DNA from: Chlorops oryzae
Taxonomy: Eukaryota > Arthropoda > Insecta > Diptera > Chloropidae
Direction of reading: 5' to 3'
Assembly: GCA_020466095.1 (NCBI GenBank)
Contig: CM035807.1
Span: 98,785,785 to 98,849,784 of the forward strand
DNA: 64,000 nucleotides
Shown piece after piece: positions 46,290 to 59,566 of the stretch (within the stretch, counting starts at the first letter, position 1; every line of letters starts with the position of its first letter). The notes under the pieces were generated by a model. It was not told where the DNA came from. It did no database searches and saw only the letters and a program-made list of their open reading frames with translations. The position numbers were made by a program, and so were the translations under genes.

Positions 46290-47140
46290 ATTTTTATACC
46301 CGACACACTCTGTGTCGAGGGTATATTGTGTTTGTGTGGTTGTGTGTAACACTCAGAACCAGTCGAGATATACCATACAAAATATATATAGAAATGATCA
46401 GCGTCACCAGGAGATTCGAGTTAGACATGTCCGTCTGTCTGTCTGTCTGTCCGTCTGTCTATATACAGTTATATTTTCGAAGGAGTTGAGCTATTTTTGG
46501 TATGCATACCACAGGCACATGAGTAAGAACAAGTACGAAAATGGACCTGATCGAACCATTTTTAAGGGTACCTCAAGTACTAGGGTCTGTTATGAAAATC
46601 ACAAAAACTGCTCTAAAACCGGATTTTTTCAAGATATTTTGATTGAATTTGACATTTGAACATATCTTAGGGCAATTTATGTGATTTCCAAAAATTGGAA
46701 AAGTGGGCGTGGCCGAAGGGTTTTTCGAAAAATGTCTCCTAGACCCGAAATTCAAATGGGACTTGAACGAAAGTTGGCACTTATGCTTCCTTTGTAGCCA
46801 AAAACATCCTCTCTCCAAAAATTTCTTTAATAGGTCCATTATAAAGGGTGGTACCTCCATTACTATGGTCTGTCAGAAAAATCCCAAAATCTGACTTTTT
46901 CGAAATATTTCAGTGAAACTTAGAATTTGAGCGTATATCTAAGCCTCCGATTATAATTAAACAAAAATTGGAAAAGTGGGCGTGGCAAACGGGCAGTTTT
47001 CATAAAGAAATTTAACAAAAGTCGGTATATGGGGCCCCTTATGGCCTTAAATAACTCTTGATATGAAAATTTATTTGAACATGTGTGTCTGTGTCGGGTA
47101 TTCTATTTTCAGACTCGCTTGACTATAACACCCTTACTTG
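46290..47140 (+). repeat. Interspersed repeat with CCCGACACA ends (about 850 bp)
   Basis: Left end is a near-perfect hairpin (46295-46307 with 46311-46325, TATACCCGACACA arms). The right end has the inverse, TGTGTCGGGTAT (47090-47101), followed by GACTATAACACCCTTACTTG. A GTCTGTCTGTCTGTC microsatellite sits at about 46431-46461. Fragments of the family occur at 38625 and 44410. No protein recognised. Confidence 0.65.
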
Positions 47141-49404
47141 TTTTTTTTTTAATTTTCCCAAGAAATTAGGAATTTCATAAAAGAAAAGTTTCGGACAAAT
47201 TTTGATGCGTCACTGCAGACTTTCCCACAAATGGCTCGCGAGTCTAAGTTTGGACAGCCCTGCACTAGTGTATGATCTTTGAGAAAATAAGAAAATGGCA
47301 ATAGAAAAGTAGGTTTATCCTAAAGCAATTCCTGATTTAGTGATCTATGGATTTCCGCTTTGACTTCATATATTCTTCGAGACGATTCTCCTTTTCTAGT
47401 TAATTCACAATGATAAAATGCTGCTCAGAATACTCGTACCTATAGGAGAACATTTTGTAGCGATTTATTGGGAATATCTCCCATGCTAGCAATAAATTTT
47501 TTTGAAGCAACAAGGTAGCGTGGGTCAATCAAACACCGATCTACTCACTAGAAAAATTCCCTTTTTCTTCAAAAAAAAAAAAAGAAAGAAAAAACTTTAC
47601 CAAATATTGTTTTAACAACTGATTCGCCACAAGGCGCTTTGTGTATAAAATCCTCCGGCTACTGCATTCAGCGTGGTCTACAAATGCAGTGGAGCGCTTC
47701 ATTTGCTGAAAACCACTTTATACTAAAGAAAGGAGCAAAAAAAAAAAGAAATAATAAAGCAAAAAGGATGAATGTACTAGGTAAACAAAAGGAAAATCGT
47801 AGTCCGGGGGGTGAAAGCTAACCAAGGCTTTCAGACTCTCTTCCTTCATCGCAGCGCTTTGCAGTTTAATGGCTCTGAACGCATTCGGCAAGCGGTTAAG
47901 CCTCCGCCAACCTATAAGGGGGCAGGGGAAGCAACGATCTATCTTTACATGAAAAGTAAATAGAAGCGAAAGTTAAAGGATTTCTTCCTTTCACTCGTTT
48001 TTTTTTTTTTCACCCCTCGCTATAGAAGCGTGTGTGTCTGTGCGTGCGTGTGTGCGTGCATTTGTTAGTGCATTCGAAGATTTGTTTAAAAGAATATCTA
48101 CGGTTTGAGGTTTTGCAGCACGGACCGAAACAAACAACTGACCGTGGCCTGCATAGCGAGAGTAAATACCGCTTTGGTTTTGTTCACCATTGTCGGTTCG
48201 GCTTATTGACGTGCATTTTTTTTAAGGTTCAAGGCTATTACTCGCCTTGAGAAATGGAAAACTTTGATGTTTATTTATGTTACTTTTTTTTTATAAATTT
48301 TTTTAAATGTTTTTGAGCCCATTAATGGGTATTAAAAAAGAAAGACCAAAAAAAAGGGATCAGTCATGTCTGTTTAAAGAGGACCTTCCATTTCAATTTA
48401 AAATGAATTTCCTTAAGGTTAAAAATGGAGAAAAATCGTACATTGATTTAAAAAAAAAGCCATTTTTGTATCTTTTTTCTTGTCCTAAACTCAGGACGCG
48501 TCCTTCATACTTATTCAATCTCCATCTTCGCTTTGAACATTTCGCATGAAGAGCAGAGTAAACAATATTGACATAGAAAGATAAATAAGCCTTAATATGA
48601 GAAGGAAAAAAATGAGCACAAACGAATAAAATGAGAGAAAACGTGAAGGGATTACATCCGTTTCCGGTCAAGTCGTTCGTAAATGACCGACTTCCGTTGA
48701 CGACATTCATGATGAACCGAATTCGCTAAGTGCGGGCGATTTAATACCTCATTGAGTTATATCCCCTCAGGTTCTTGTTGGATGTTATGTTATGTTTCAT
48801 TTATATTTAATTGCTTTTATTAATTTATTGTTTATTCATTTGCGAAAGCATTTCGGACAACAACTTTTTCCATTTCATTCTTTTTCGAACATATTTCATT
48901 ATCAAAGCGAGGTTGTGCGAGGCTGGAGCTGGAGAAGACAGCAAAGCTTGAATTCTGTAAAGTGAGTCTGTTTCCTATTATCGATGATGGTTCTTTGAAC
49001 TGCATTAGAACGTGTTTGCGCGTGGCTTAAGCGTGGTCGAAGTGTTGACTTCATTCATCGGTACAGTATCTTAGGTTTACGTCACTGTGACAAGTCGAAT
49101 ATAACCAAACTTTTGACTGCAGTTCCTGAAATTTCTTGATTAATTTAGCGAATCTCCATATTTGTTTTTGCTAGAATGTCGACGGGTCAATTTAAAATCT
49201 ATTTTGACGAGTGCGGCCGAGAATTAAGTTGCGCATTTTCTTATGGATGTATCTCGTAAACCGTTCAAAATTTAATTTTTACTGTCCATAATAAAGTTTT
49301 GGCTTAAGATATGGAGGAAAGAAGTGCAGTAACAATCGATCAGAAAAAACTCCATTTAGTTGATACAAATAGCAAAATTCTCAAAAAGTGTAAATTATGT
49401 TCAG
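47141..49404. other. AT-rich stretch without recognisable genes
   Basis: Poly-A/T runs and a GTGTGTGCGTG stretch (about 48030-48058). No supported feature. Confidence 0.5.
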
Positions 49405-49990
49405 TAGGGTGTCCCAAAAAAAAATTTTTTTTTTGGAACGTGGTTTTTTCGAAAGCCTATGAGTCAAAGTATTTTTGAGAATTTTTTCAGATTTTTCGTA
49501 AAAGGTTTAGAGGGTGCGCTCAGCGGATTTTCCTCAAAAGACCCACATTTCCAAATTTTTGTAGATAGCTTCTTCATAAGCAATGCTTTTAAGAATTTTT
49601 AGGTATTAGTCGGTGGAAAAGTATACAATCTTTGTTCTCAGTTACATAAACTGCAAAATATACCAACTTTATAGGCTATTTAGGCATCTTTAGTAGACAT
49701 TTTTACGAACAAAATCGGGCGTCAAAAAAAGAAGGCCCAAAAATTTCTTAATTTTATATGAAAATGGTTGAAAGTAATGATGCAATTTCAAAGAGTACGA
49801 ATTCCTTTGTAATTTGTTAAAGGAAATTAGGATTTTACTCTTATAGTTCCAAAGCTATGTCCCGTTATCTTTTCCAAAAAATTATAACAAAAACACGTTG
49901 CATACTTCCAGGCTTTCATTTGAAAATTTCATTGCCTATATGATAGCCAATCAATATTAAATAGACTCAAATTTTTTTTGGGACACCCTA
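49405..49990. mobile_element. hAT-like element with TAGGGTGTCCC ends (586 bp)
   Basis: TIRs TAGGGTGTCCCAAAAAAAA and inverse, flanked by the 8-bp duplication ATGTTCAG (49397-49404 and 49991-49998). Non-coding interior. The 8-bp target indicates hAT or a relative. Confidence 0.8.
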
Positions 49991-49998
49991 ATGTTCAG

Positions 49999-52900
49999 TT
50001 CTTCCCTGTAGAAATGAGCATGTCAATTTTTTAAGAAAGACTGCTCTTTGACCGGTCCAAATCCTACCGGTTATATTATGGCAATTTCGGGTAGCCAGCG
50101 GTCGGTTATTAACGGGTTGTTTAAGGGTATCGTGTAAATTACATTTTCATCAACATAAAAAATCAACTAAGAAATTGGTTTTTTATTTTCCTTAATTGAC
50201 AAGCATAAAACCAACCAAATTTACGACAATTGACCCAAACAGCCGTTTTGTGGACTTGTCCTTCTCCAATGACAGGCCCATGTTAAAAAGCTCAGTGGAA
50301 TGCATTAGAAATAGAATTATGTTGGACTAGTACTCGTAACATGAGGGTCACTTGGGTCAGTCCATATTACTGTAGGGTTTTTAACACTTCTGGCCCATAG
50401 CTCCCGCACAGTTACGAATTTTAATAAAATTCTTTGATTAAAATGAAGAAAAAATAAAATTGAAAAACTTCTTGGAGCACAGCAGCTGCATCCGAACGAT
50501 CCTTGATACTGTTTTGGTGCTGCAAAGTTGAACTTTTTATTCGCTCTCAGAAAAAAAATATAAAAATTACCCTTAAAATATGCTTTAAATATTTTAAGAA
50601 CAGTCTTCGTCGATTTTTCAATACTGAGGGACAATTTTTGAGCTTTTCCGATTTCTTTAGGAAATTGCTTAGGAAAAAAGTCCTCATATTTTAAATACGA
50701 AATGGTTTTATAGAGATAGCGTGCCTACTGATATATATAGAAACAAATCCAAAAAGTTCTTCAATATAGGGAAAAATCCCTCAGCCTGACATAACTGGAA
50801 AGGACTCAAGCAAATGTCGATAGAAATCCAAAACTGATTTGACGAATCAATAAGTCCACGGAATAATTAAATCTTTGCTGAACAAAGTTCGAAGATGGAA
50901 CCCAAATTGAATCAAAAGAACAGCTTAATATGGTAGCCTTCCATGAAGCATATTGGTTTCTTAAAATCCACCCGCACATGTAATTAAATCCTTCATTATT
51001 TTCCTCAAACCATATGTGCGATTCATCTCGAAATTTGCATCCTTCGAAGAGAAACGCATGAATATTCTTGTAGTGAAAGGTACAGCATAAATCAATTTAA
51101 CTTTTCCTTCTACTTTCATAACCGTTTCCATGGAAGCTTAAAAAGCCCAACGGGGGCATATTACGAGAACCCAAAAAGTAAAGTTCTCGAATATTCAAAG
51201 TACTACGCTAGTTGGTCTTCCGCCAATGCTGCACCAAGCGAATGTTATGAAAATCTGAGAGTCTTAACTTTTCGTTACGAATTTCTTTGGTCATTTTGAT
51301 GCAGAATTGCGTTCACTTTGCATTAGCCGAACCGGAGCGCCGCTGCCCAAAGTCGCCTGCACTGTTCTTGACTCTTCAAGTAATCTAGTTATCCAACAAA
51401 AAGGCTTTTTAAGTTTAAGTGAAGCTCAGTGAAGCGACTAAACGACGCATTCATGCCATACGCAATACGCCGCCCCACAATTTCACCCACAATTTCTGTG
51501 TGGCTGTATGGGTGTGTGTGTGTGTGTGTGGGTCGATAAGTGCAGCAGATATGAATTGGGTGAGTTCGGCGGAAATAATTTTAGGTGCACTAAAACAGAA
51601 TCGGACATGAGCTAGCTGAATGCACCAGCGTTGGGAATGTTTAACTTCAAAGTGATCACTTAGGGTCCAATTGTGTTGGATGCCAGCGAGTGCGCTTGCT
51701 TCGCTTAACTGCTCCACTGCTCCAACACTACCCGGCTGCACCAACTACAATACATATATATGTACGCACACCAACAGGGAAAGCGAATGCATTTTTAGAT
51801 GAAGCCGTTCGCTTTGTGCCGACGAATTAACGCTGCAGTCTTTGGAGCCGTTGCAGCCGTTGTATAATGTACATTTATTGCATCACTGCTGCATCAGGAG
51901 ATGCGGCCGGCTTACAATGCACGCTTTTTGTGCTCGGCGCTCATTATAGTTGCAATTTTAATTTGTCTCTTTGGGAAAATGCTGACTTCGAGAAGACAGC
52001 TCAAGCCGACGATGTCGTTGCATTCGCCACAAATGATGATGAGGGTGACGGCGACGACTACGACGATGATGGTGCTGATGGATGGCTCAGCGACGCGTTA
52101 TACAGACGTGTTGTGATTTTATGTTAAATACACATTTTGGCTTCGAGATATGCTTTTTTTTTTCATATTTAAAGAAGCAGAAACTGTTCCTTTGTATTTG
52201 TGTACCTCAAATTTTCCTCGATGTAGCTGGTTTTTTTTACGGGCTTACCCTAGCGACGTAACGTGTTCGTCGCCGTCTCGTACGCACGGAGCAGGAAAAG
52301 TTTGCCTTGCAAATACTCGAGAGTATTTCGGAATGCTTAAAGGATCTTAAAGAAAAGTTTAATGCAAAATGGTTTGGCATTGCAAGGACTCCCAGAGTGG
52401 AGTAGTTATTAAAATGAAGTGAGACTCTTTTAGTTAAACTCCCAGCCCAGGAGGAAGCTGGGTAAGTTTGCTAAAATGTATGAAATTTATTCATGAAATT
52501 CTTTCAAAGATGAAAATTAGATTTTCAACATGACAGCCAGAGGACTTTAAGGTATTCAAAATGCATTCATCAGGTCCTTTAAGTCGAAGACGAAATTTCA
52601 AAAAGAGTTTGCCATTTTTCTAATTTTACAGTTACATTGAACATTGGTAAACCAATGAATGCCTCCGAAACTTGAACTACCCCAACTACCTTTTCTTACC
52701 CTTACTTGTTTTCTCTTGTACCACCTTGGTTGATCAACGACATATTTTTTGCTTAGGTCAGCCCTTTGAAAGAACTCGAATCTGCACTATTGCAAGCAGA
52801 TTCGGCGACAGAAATTAGTATCTCAGAGGCTTACCTTCATTGGGCCCACCATAAATAAATAAATAAATGAAGGTCACCACTCTAACATACCTAGCATACC

Positions 52901-53346
52901 AGGCTCCATGCTCCACTTAGGAGAAAAGAAATATATAATCATCATCATCATACGTAGCGGTATGTCAGTATTGACTGGCACCTATGTACAAATAGCAGGG
53001 GACCGTTGCCGGAAAATTAAAGTGTGACTGCTTTTGCCAATGAGAGCATCTTCAATTCAGGCCCTCGTTCACACCCGAACCATCCCTCTTTAGAGATGAT
53101 TACAAGCAAACAGGGACGTAGAAAGAAAAATACTGTTTTGGTAGGGCTTATATTGGCCACAGTGGTATATTGAACAATTATGAGACATTAACCAAACAAA
53201 TTTTGGGGGGATACAGATGAAGTTTAGAGAGTTTTGGACCAAAAACCCAAAAAATCCGCAAAATTCATGACGTCCGATTTCGATGAAAATTTATATATAG
53301 TGAAAAAGTGAAAAAATCTAAGAATTTTGACGCAAAAATTAAAAAA
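49999..53346. other. Gene-poor stretch
   Basis: Small simple repeats only: a TG run (about 51513-51530), GAC/GAT-rich words (about 52030-52080) and an ATCATCATC run (about 52940). Open frames here lack splice borders and family support. Confidence 0.45.
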
Positions 53347-53424
53347 AAAAAACTGATTACAACTAGTCTAGTTAGGGTCTAGTTCCAAACTGGTCCAAAA
53401 AGGATCAGTTGTAATCAGTTTTTT
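53347..53424. repeat. Perfect 18-bp stem hairpin
   Basis: Arms 53347-53364 and 53407-53424 (core CTGATTACAACT / AGTTGTAATCAG) around a 42-base spacer. May be a tiny fold-back element. No target duplication identified. Confidence 0.7.
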
Positions 53425-53466
53425 GAAAAAAAATTTCGAGTTATTGAATGAAGCATTCTGATTGAT

Positions 53467-53781
53467 TTATATGGAAGTGTGGTACAAAATCAAATATCTT
53501 TCATTTTCGTCCTTTTCAAATTTGAGCTTCCAATTGACATCATCAAAAGGACTCGGTGGCAAGAGGCAACTTTTGGGGATTGTAGGTTTGATCTTAGTGC
53601 AATGCTTTAAAGATGATTTGAACATGAATATCCACTTGAATGAAATGAAAATAATTTCTCTTTGCACGGAACTATATACGTCAAAACCGCTAACCAGTAA
53701 ATGGAGCGACGACTCCATTATGAATGCTTTAAGCTTTTGTTTCTGTTCTGCCACTTCCCCATGCAGTTTAGAGCCGGACAC
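53467..53781 (-). other. Unrecognised open frame of about 104 codons
   Basis: A minus-strand frame ending in ERYLILYHTSI and a stop, with another frame of similar length on the opposite strand. It could be a terminal exon of a minus-strand gene or a decayed transposon piece; a weak acceptor (TTCAAG|TG) is the only splice signal seen. Low confidence. Confidence 0.2.
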
Positions 53782-54416
53782 TTGAAGTGTAGCGCATTTG
53801 CTGTACTTAGCACATAATTAAGTTATAATGAAATTAAGCGCTGAGTAATTGAATACGGGCAGGAAAGAAAAGCTGAAGTGGCGTTGCTGGAACGGCTGCT
53901 GGAAATGGTGGCAAACGCAACGCAACCGATGCTCATGCCTGGTTTGACGACATCACCGAAACCATAGCCATAACTAAGTACCAACTGCAACCGCAGACTC
54001 TCGGGTTTTTCCTTATTTCTTTTTTTTTTTTTTTTGTTCTTCAAAGTCAAGCATTTATATTGCAAGGACAGACCAGACCATTCAGGAGCATAATTGAAAA
54101 TTTGCAGCGGACGCAGGACGCGACAGAATGAAAAAAGAAAAACCCCGACTGTATTAAATTGCGTACTGCGTTCTTTAATTGCAATTTAGATGAGTAGTTA
54201 AATTAACAATCAAGTAGCGGGAAGTGAAAGTATTTTTTGCTTTTGAAGGTTATGTACTCTGCTTTTCTTCCGGTCGAGCTTAAAGCACTTGACCTTCTGC
54301 TTGCTTAGAGAGTTTCTATGCAATTCAAATAATAAGCTCTGCTAAATCGCTCGAGTTTTTAAACGACCTTTGAAGACTCAATGCAAGTTGAAATGTTGAG
54401 TGTTGAATTTGAAAAA

Positions 54417-54600
54417 TGTGGGAAAAAGAGCGGGGAAAAAAGGAGAGATGCAAACATTGCACTAGTAGGGCAGCATTTTCTAGAATAAAATGCCAAAATT
54501 GTAATGCTGCTTTGTGCTTAACAAAGGACAAAAATTGTTTTTCTTGTTCCACATTAAATGATCACTCAATAAAAATATATGGCTACCATGTTCCAGAATC
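54417..54600 (+). pseudogene. piggyBac transposase C-terminal zinc-ribbon remnant
   Basis: The frame reads RCKHC, then RIKCQNCNAALC, KNCFSC: the Cys-x2-Cys / Cys-x2-Cys pattern of the Cys-rich C-terminus of piggyBac-family transposases. The catalytic part is absent. The frame runs by chance into the GA tract downstream. Confidence 0.6.
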
Positions 54601-54689
54601 CGATCGGAGATCGAAATTACTAAAATTTGAATGGATTTTCACTTTAAGAACTCATTTAGAATTTATAATTACCTTACTATATTTTGAGG

Positions 54690-55193
54690 AAGGTGAGAGA
54701 GGAAGAGAAGAGAGGGAGAGAGAGAGGGAGAGAGAGAGAGAGAGGAAGAGAGAGAGAGAGAGGAGAGGAGGAAGAGAGAGAGAAGAGAGAGAGAAGAGAG
54801 AGGAAGAGAGAGGAGAGAAAGAGAGAGAGAGGAGAGAGAGAGAAGAGAGAGAGAAGAGAGAGAGAGGAAGAGAGAGGAAGAGAGAGGAGAGAGAGAGAGA
54901 GGAAGAGAGAGGAAGAGAGAGGAAGAGGAGAAGGAAGAGAGAAGAGAGAAGAGAGAAGAGAGGAAGAGAGAGAAGAGAGAGAGAGGAGAGGGAGAAGGGG
55001 AGAGGGGAGGAGAGGAAGAGAGAAGAGAGGAGAGAGGGAGAGAGAGAGGGAGAGAGAGAGGAAGAGGAGAGAGAGAGAGAGAGAAGAGAAGGAAGAGAGA
55101 GGAAGAGAGAGGAAGAGAGAGAGAGAGAGAAGAGAGAGGAAGAGAGAGGAAGAGAGAGGAAGAGAGAGGAAGAGAGAGGAAGAGAGGGGAGAG
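54690..55193. repeat. Second GA purine tract (about 500 bp)
   Basis: GAGAGAG and GGAAGAGAGA words, strictly purine on the plus strand. It produces long spurious frames in several phases. Same character as the tract at 36012. Confidence 0.95.
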
Positions 55194-57685
55194 GTTCAAC
55201 AAATAGTGTCTTTGCGAAAGATTTACTTGCTTATCTTAACATTTTTTGAAACAAATTTTAAGTACTTGATTTTTGAAACATTAATTCCTTCGGAGGCGGT
55301 GCGAAGTTCGCAGGGTCTACTAGAAATTTATCAAATAATCCGAAATCGCGGTCACTGAAAAAACGAATTTTGGCAAGGCAACCCGTGGAGAACTGCAATA
55401 ACTCCGTTATCTCTTCATACTTTTCTACAAAAATTTTTAAATTTGTTTTTTAAATGTTGGACTATAACATAATTTTCAGAATAATTCCATAGCTATAAGA
55501 TGATATAAGAACAGTCTTGAAAATACAATTTTTTTTAACAACATAACGTTACCCCCCTTAAACATGTTAATGCGCTACGGGCCTCAATGTAGAATCTACA
55601 TTGTAGATTGATGCGGCTTTGCATTGAGCGCGACTGCAATGACAATCAAAAGAGTTTTTCTGAGAAATTTAAAAATGTTTTAAGGAGGTTTTTTTTTTTT
55701 GTGTGAGTATTTTGAGTGAAAGAACAAAAAAATTCAGATGAGTTAAGTCGTACGCATGGACAGGGTTCATCAAAGGATATATCGATTTTCAACATTAAGC
55801 TTCCACATAAAGTAGAAACAAGAATATTATTGTCAAAAAGAAAAAGGCTAAAACGGAAAAAGGGAAAAATGGAAAAAGATCTACAGCCATCGTGTAGTAT
55901 TTTATTGACACTGGATGTCAGCATTAGAACGGAGTGGGGGAGGAAACGCTCTTGATGCCAAAATAATCATTCCTCTTCATAATGTATGATGTTTGAACTC
56001 ATTCCATTGGAACGGGGAAGGAACAAAGTGCATGTATATCATGCACGAACATATCGAAGCGTAAGGACGAGGGACGTGCAGCATATGTATTCTTTCTCTT
56101 AAGCGTATTGACGGCAACTTCTTCGTTCATTGCTGTCGTGCAAACGCTTCGCATATTGCATTTTCGTATCGCTGTCAAATGAGCGCTCGCATGAGAAGTG
56201 ATTTTTCCTCAAGTCTTGCAATTGTGAAAACCGCTTGGAAAATACATTTTTTCGGAAGAGAAAAAATATTTAAAAAAAAAACACTTTAAAGCATTATAGT
56301 TGGAGTACAGCCATGCACACAAAAGAACACGTACTTGAACGTATGTATGTGTGTGAATATGTATGTGTTTGTGTGTGTGCGTGCATCAAGGATTCATGGC
56401 AGAAATTTATAATTTTTTTTTATCATTTTTTCTTTCGTCCGATCGGAGCTGCTATCGAAAAATGGTTTCTAGTGTGCACTGAGCTGAAAATTTTGTGTTT
56501 TGTTTGGGGCGGCAAAAAAAGAGAAAAATCGAAGGAGAATGAGTAAGAGAAAGTGAAAAATTCAGTTGCAGTCATTGTGTTTTTTATTATAAAATTTTTT
56601 GAAATAAAAATGAACGATTTTTTTACTTCTTCGTGACTGGCATTTTTTTTTTTTTGATTCTCGTTACTTTTTCTTTTCTTTCGTTTCTCAGTGTCAAATC
56701 TCAATAAAATATTAAAGCTCGGAAATTGTGCTCCGGCATTATTGAATAAAAACTCTCGTGGAACGCTTTATTTGTCTGGGTTTTATTATTACCCATAAAT
56801 AGGAGAGGAGTTCATAAGCTTAAAGGGAAAAATAGCTCAGCAAAGTAACTTCGAAGTTATGCTCTCAAGAGTTTAGATATTTTCTCCCTCCGTCACCCGC
56901 CCTCGTAATCCCTATCCCTCACTCAGCCTCCCTCGTTATCCCTCTCCGTTGGTCACCCTCTCTCTTAAACTCTCTTGAATGGCTCTTAAGTGGTTGGTAG
57001 TTTCGTTTGGCTGACTTCGTCATAGAAAAATGGTGGACTATTATTTTAACGATGTTAATAAAACACTTCATACTTCTGCACAAATTGTTATTACGCTCGT
57101 TTCCGGTGGAAGGAGAAGACTTTTCAACCACAGGCTTAAGTTGGTCTTCCAAAGGCCTTTCATGGCTCGTCGTAAAGAGTGCTAAGGCGAGTGCTTTGCA
57201 AAAAAAAATATTTACTCATCATATACAAGCGAAGTGTTATGTGAGAATCATTGCGAATGTTTCCTTAAAGGACGTTTAAAAAATTTGTTTTTTTTTTTGT
57301 CATCATAAATTGAGAACGCTGCGCTAAGAAACCGTACGAAAAACTATTAAAAAAGGAAAAATACGAAAACCTAAATAAAAGATCATCGAGGAAATAAGCT
57401 TGTGTATTGAGCCGTTAAGTTGTTTTCACAGAGGCCGGTCAAACAATTGAGTCCTGTTTTCTACCATTAAATTATTTCACTCAAAATTTTTTTCTTAACC
57501 CATTATAAGCGGGACAAAATTCTCGAAAATCAAGACACTAAGCTTTTGAATTGAAATTTCAAGCAAAAAAATTTTCCGCTTTCCCGCAGCAAAAAATTCT
57601 GATATATTTTTAATCTGAGCATCGTTGAAAGGGTTAAAGAAAGTAAATAAACAAACAAACAAAAATTGCTTTTTGTTCAACTTAC
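55194..57685. other. Gene-poor stretch, probably intron or 3' region of the minus-strand gene
   Basis: Short simple repeats (GTATGTATGTGTGTG near 56340, CCCTC-rich near 56885-56955). No additional exon of the minus-strand gene could be picked out by eye. Confidence 0.4.
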
Positions 57686-57852
57686 CCGACTCGCTCAACG
57701 TTGATGTCTTTTGCATATGTCGACAGAACATTTCGTATTCCCCAAGCGGGCCTTCTGTCGCTGACTTAACCGCATGCATGTGTTTTGTAAAAGCGCCCAC
57801 AATGGCGGCCAGACGATCAAAGGCACAGATATTGATGTGACTATTGGGTAAT
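57686..57852 (-). CDS. Exon of an unrecognised conserved gene (minus strand), downstream exon
   Basis: 167-nt exon with a clean acceptor (TTTTTTTCAG|ATTACC) and donor (GTCGG|GTAAGT). Translation runs LPNSHINICAFDRLAAIVG, then AFTKHMHAVKSATEG and EYEMFCRHMQKTS. It begins with one base that completes the codon left open by the exon ending at 62905, giving a continuous protein across a 5.05-kb intron. Predicted mainly helical. I do not recognise the family. Further 3' exons must lie to the left and were not found. Confidence 0.75.
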
Positions 57853-58436
57853 CTGAAAAAAATAAAAATAAATATAAAAAATATCAAAAAATGAAAAGAT
57901 TTTTTAAAATGTGAAATCATACGGGCAAAGATTACCTCAAGTCAGAGCTGCAGAAGAAGCTTAGTTAAATCAGAGCTCCCAAAAAAAAACTCCCGCCCAC
58001 AGAAAACAAAAATAAATAAAAATATTTAAGCCAAAGGAAATTGCAAAGTCCCCTCATATGTTGTACCTATGTACATATGTGTATACATGCTAATGGGGAA
58101 AAGCACAATGGAGCGCACCTGAACAGCAGCTAAAGTGTGCAAAGGTAAATACATAGATGCATTGTTATCGGTGAACCATTGACCGAACGGTCCTGCCATT
58201 TGGATTGGAGATCGAAAATCAATTTCTTCGATCTGGATTATGCGATTGGCTGCTTTTTTCTATTTTCAATTTTGTGTTTTTCTATATTTTTTTCGTATTT
58301 TCAACGGCAATGAGAGCATTGCACATTTTTCAGCTTTCGACGGACGGTTTCCGAAATATGGAGTTCAATCGCACGAGTGTGTTGTGTTTGGCTGGTCTAC
58401 GCAAACATTGAATTTATGGGGCATCACATCAATGCC

Positions 58437-58442
<6 letters not shown>

Positions 58443-58487
<45 letters not shown>

Positions 58488-58491
58488 CCTC
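58443..58491. repeat. CT microsatellite
   Basis: TCTCTCTC run of about 50 bases in the intron of the minus-strand gene. A GAATTTGATTTT repeat follows at about 58571-58603. Confidence 0.95.
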
Positions 58492-59566
58492 TCTGTCCCA
58501 TTGTCGTCGCATTTGGCCGAAAGAGCATTTATCATTCTTGAAGCGACCCACTCCAGCCGAGTGCCGTATTGAATTTGATTTTGAATTTGATTTTGAATTT
58601 GAATATTGATACCACCACGGCCAATCGAATTTTGAACTCGACTTGTTTGATTTGTCGTTCGTTCGTCACAAAATCCATTTCCGCATCGGCTTGACACAAG
58701 AGTTTTTCAAGCGGATATCGGCTTGATTGAATCCAAATTTTGTGTGCACACAAAATGACGGGAATCATCAAGTACTTTATTGTATTTCAATAAATTTCAC
58801 GATTCGATTGCAATCGAGATTTTCTTCATTTTCATCATTCTGCGAATCGATATATTCGAATTCAATTCGGTGAAATTAGCGCTCAAAAGGTTAACGATGA
58901 AATTTCATTTATTGTGCTAGGTTATTTCACTTTCATTGCACATCCCATTGAGTAAAAAAATAGAGCGACTTAAATTGAGGGGAAATTTATTCACGAAGCA
59001 ATTAAAGAGCAATTTAAGTCTCCGAGGGGTGGAGCGAAAAGAAAAGAAAACCCCCAAAGAGGAGAAAATGAAATAATTGCATAATCTCACCTTCTCATGA
59101 ATAAGTAGTTGCAACGGTGGGGGGGATTAACTTCGTGCCTTGTTCATGTTAAGCGTAACTCTTATCCCTTTTCTTGGCTGTCGATAAAGCGAAACTGCAA
59201 ATTACTCCTTGGGAAAGTTTTTGAAAGACCTGCGATTTGCAGAAACTTGCAAGCAGTGATGGATTTTTACCATGCTGCGGGGTCTTTGCAAGTGCGCGTG
59301 TGTGTGTGTGCGCGCGGAGGTGTGCATGCGTTAACTTTTACTGCGGCAGGTGTTGCCACGTTGTTAAGCAGCATTGCATACTGCATATTATTAAAATATT
59401 AATGAGTTCAACTTTCCTATGAAAGTTAAGAGTGAAGTTTGTTTGTAAATTGCCTGAAATGAAAACTTTACGCTGTGCTCGGATTTTATGAGAATTTTTT
59501 TTTTTTTTTTTTTGAATGAATTGAATATTTGAGCAATATAACATAAGCTCGCCTTTTTTGAAGCTC

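Noticed and set aside
51867..52127. Asp-rich 86-codon plus-strand frame
   Set aside because: Arises from GAC/GAT simple sequence; no splice borders or recognisable domain.
54684..55358. 224-codon Arg/Glu frame and overlapping frames
   Set aside because: Product of the second GA tract; several phases are open at once, which is typical of simple repeats.
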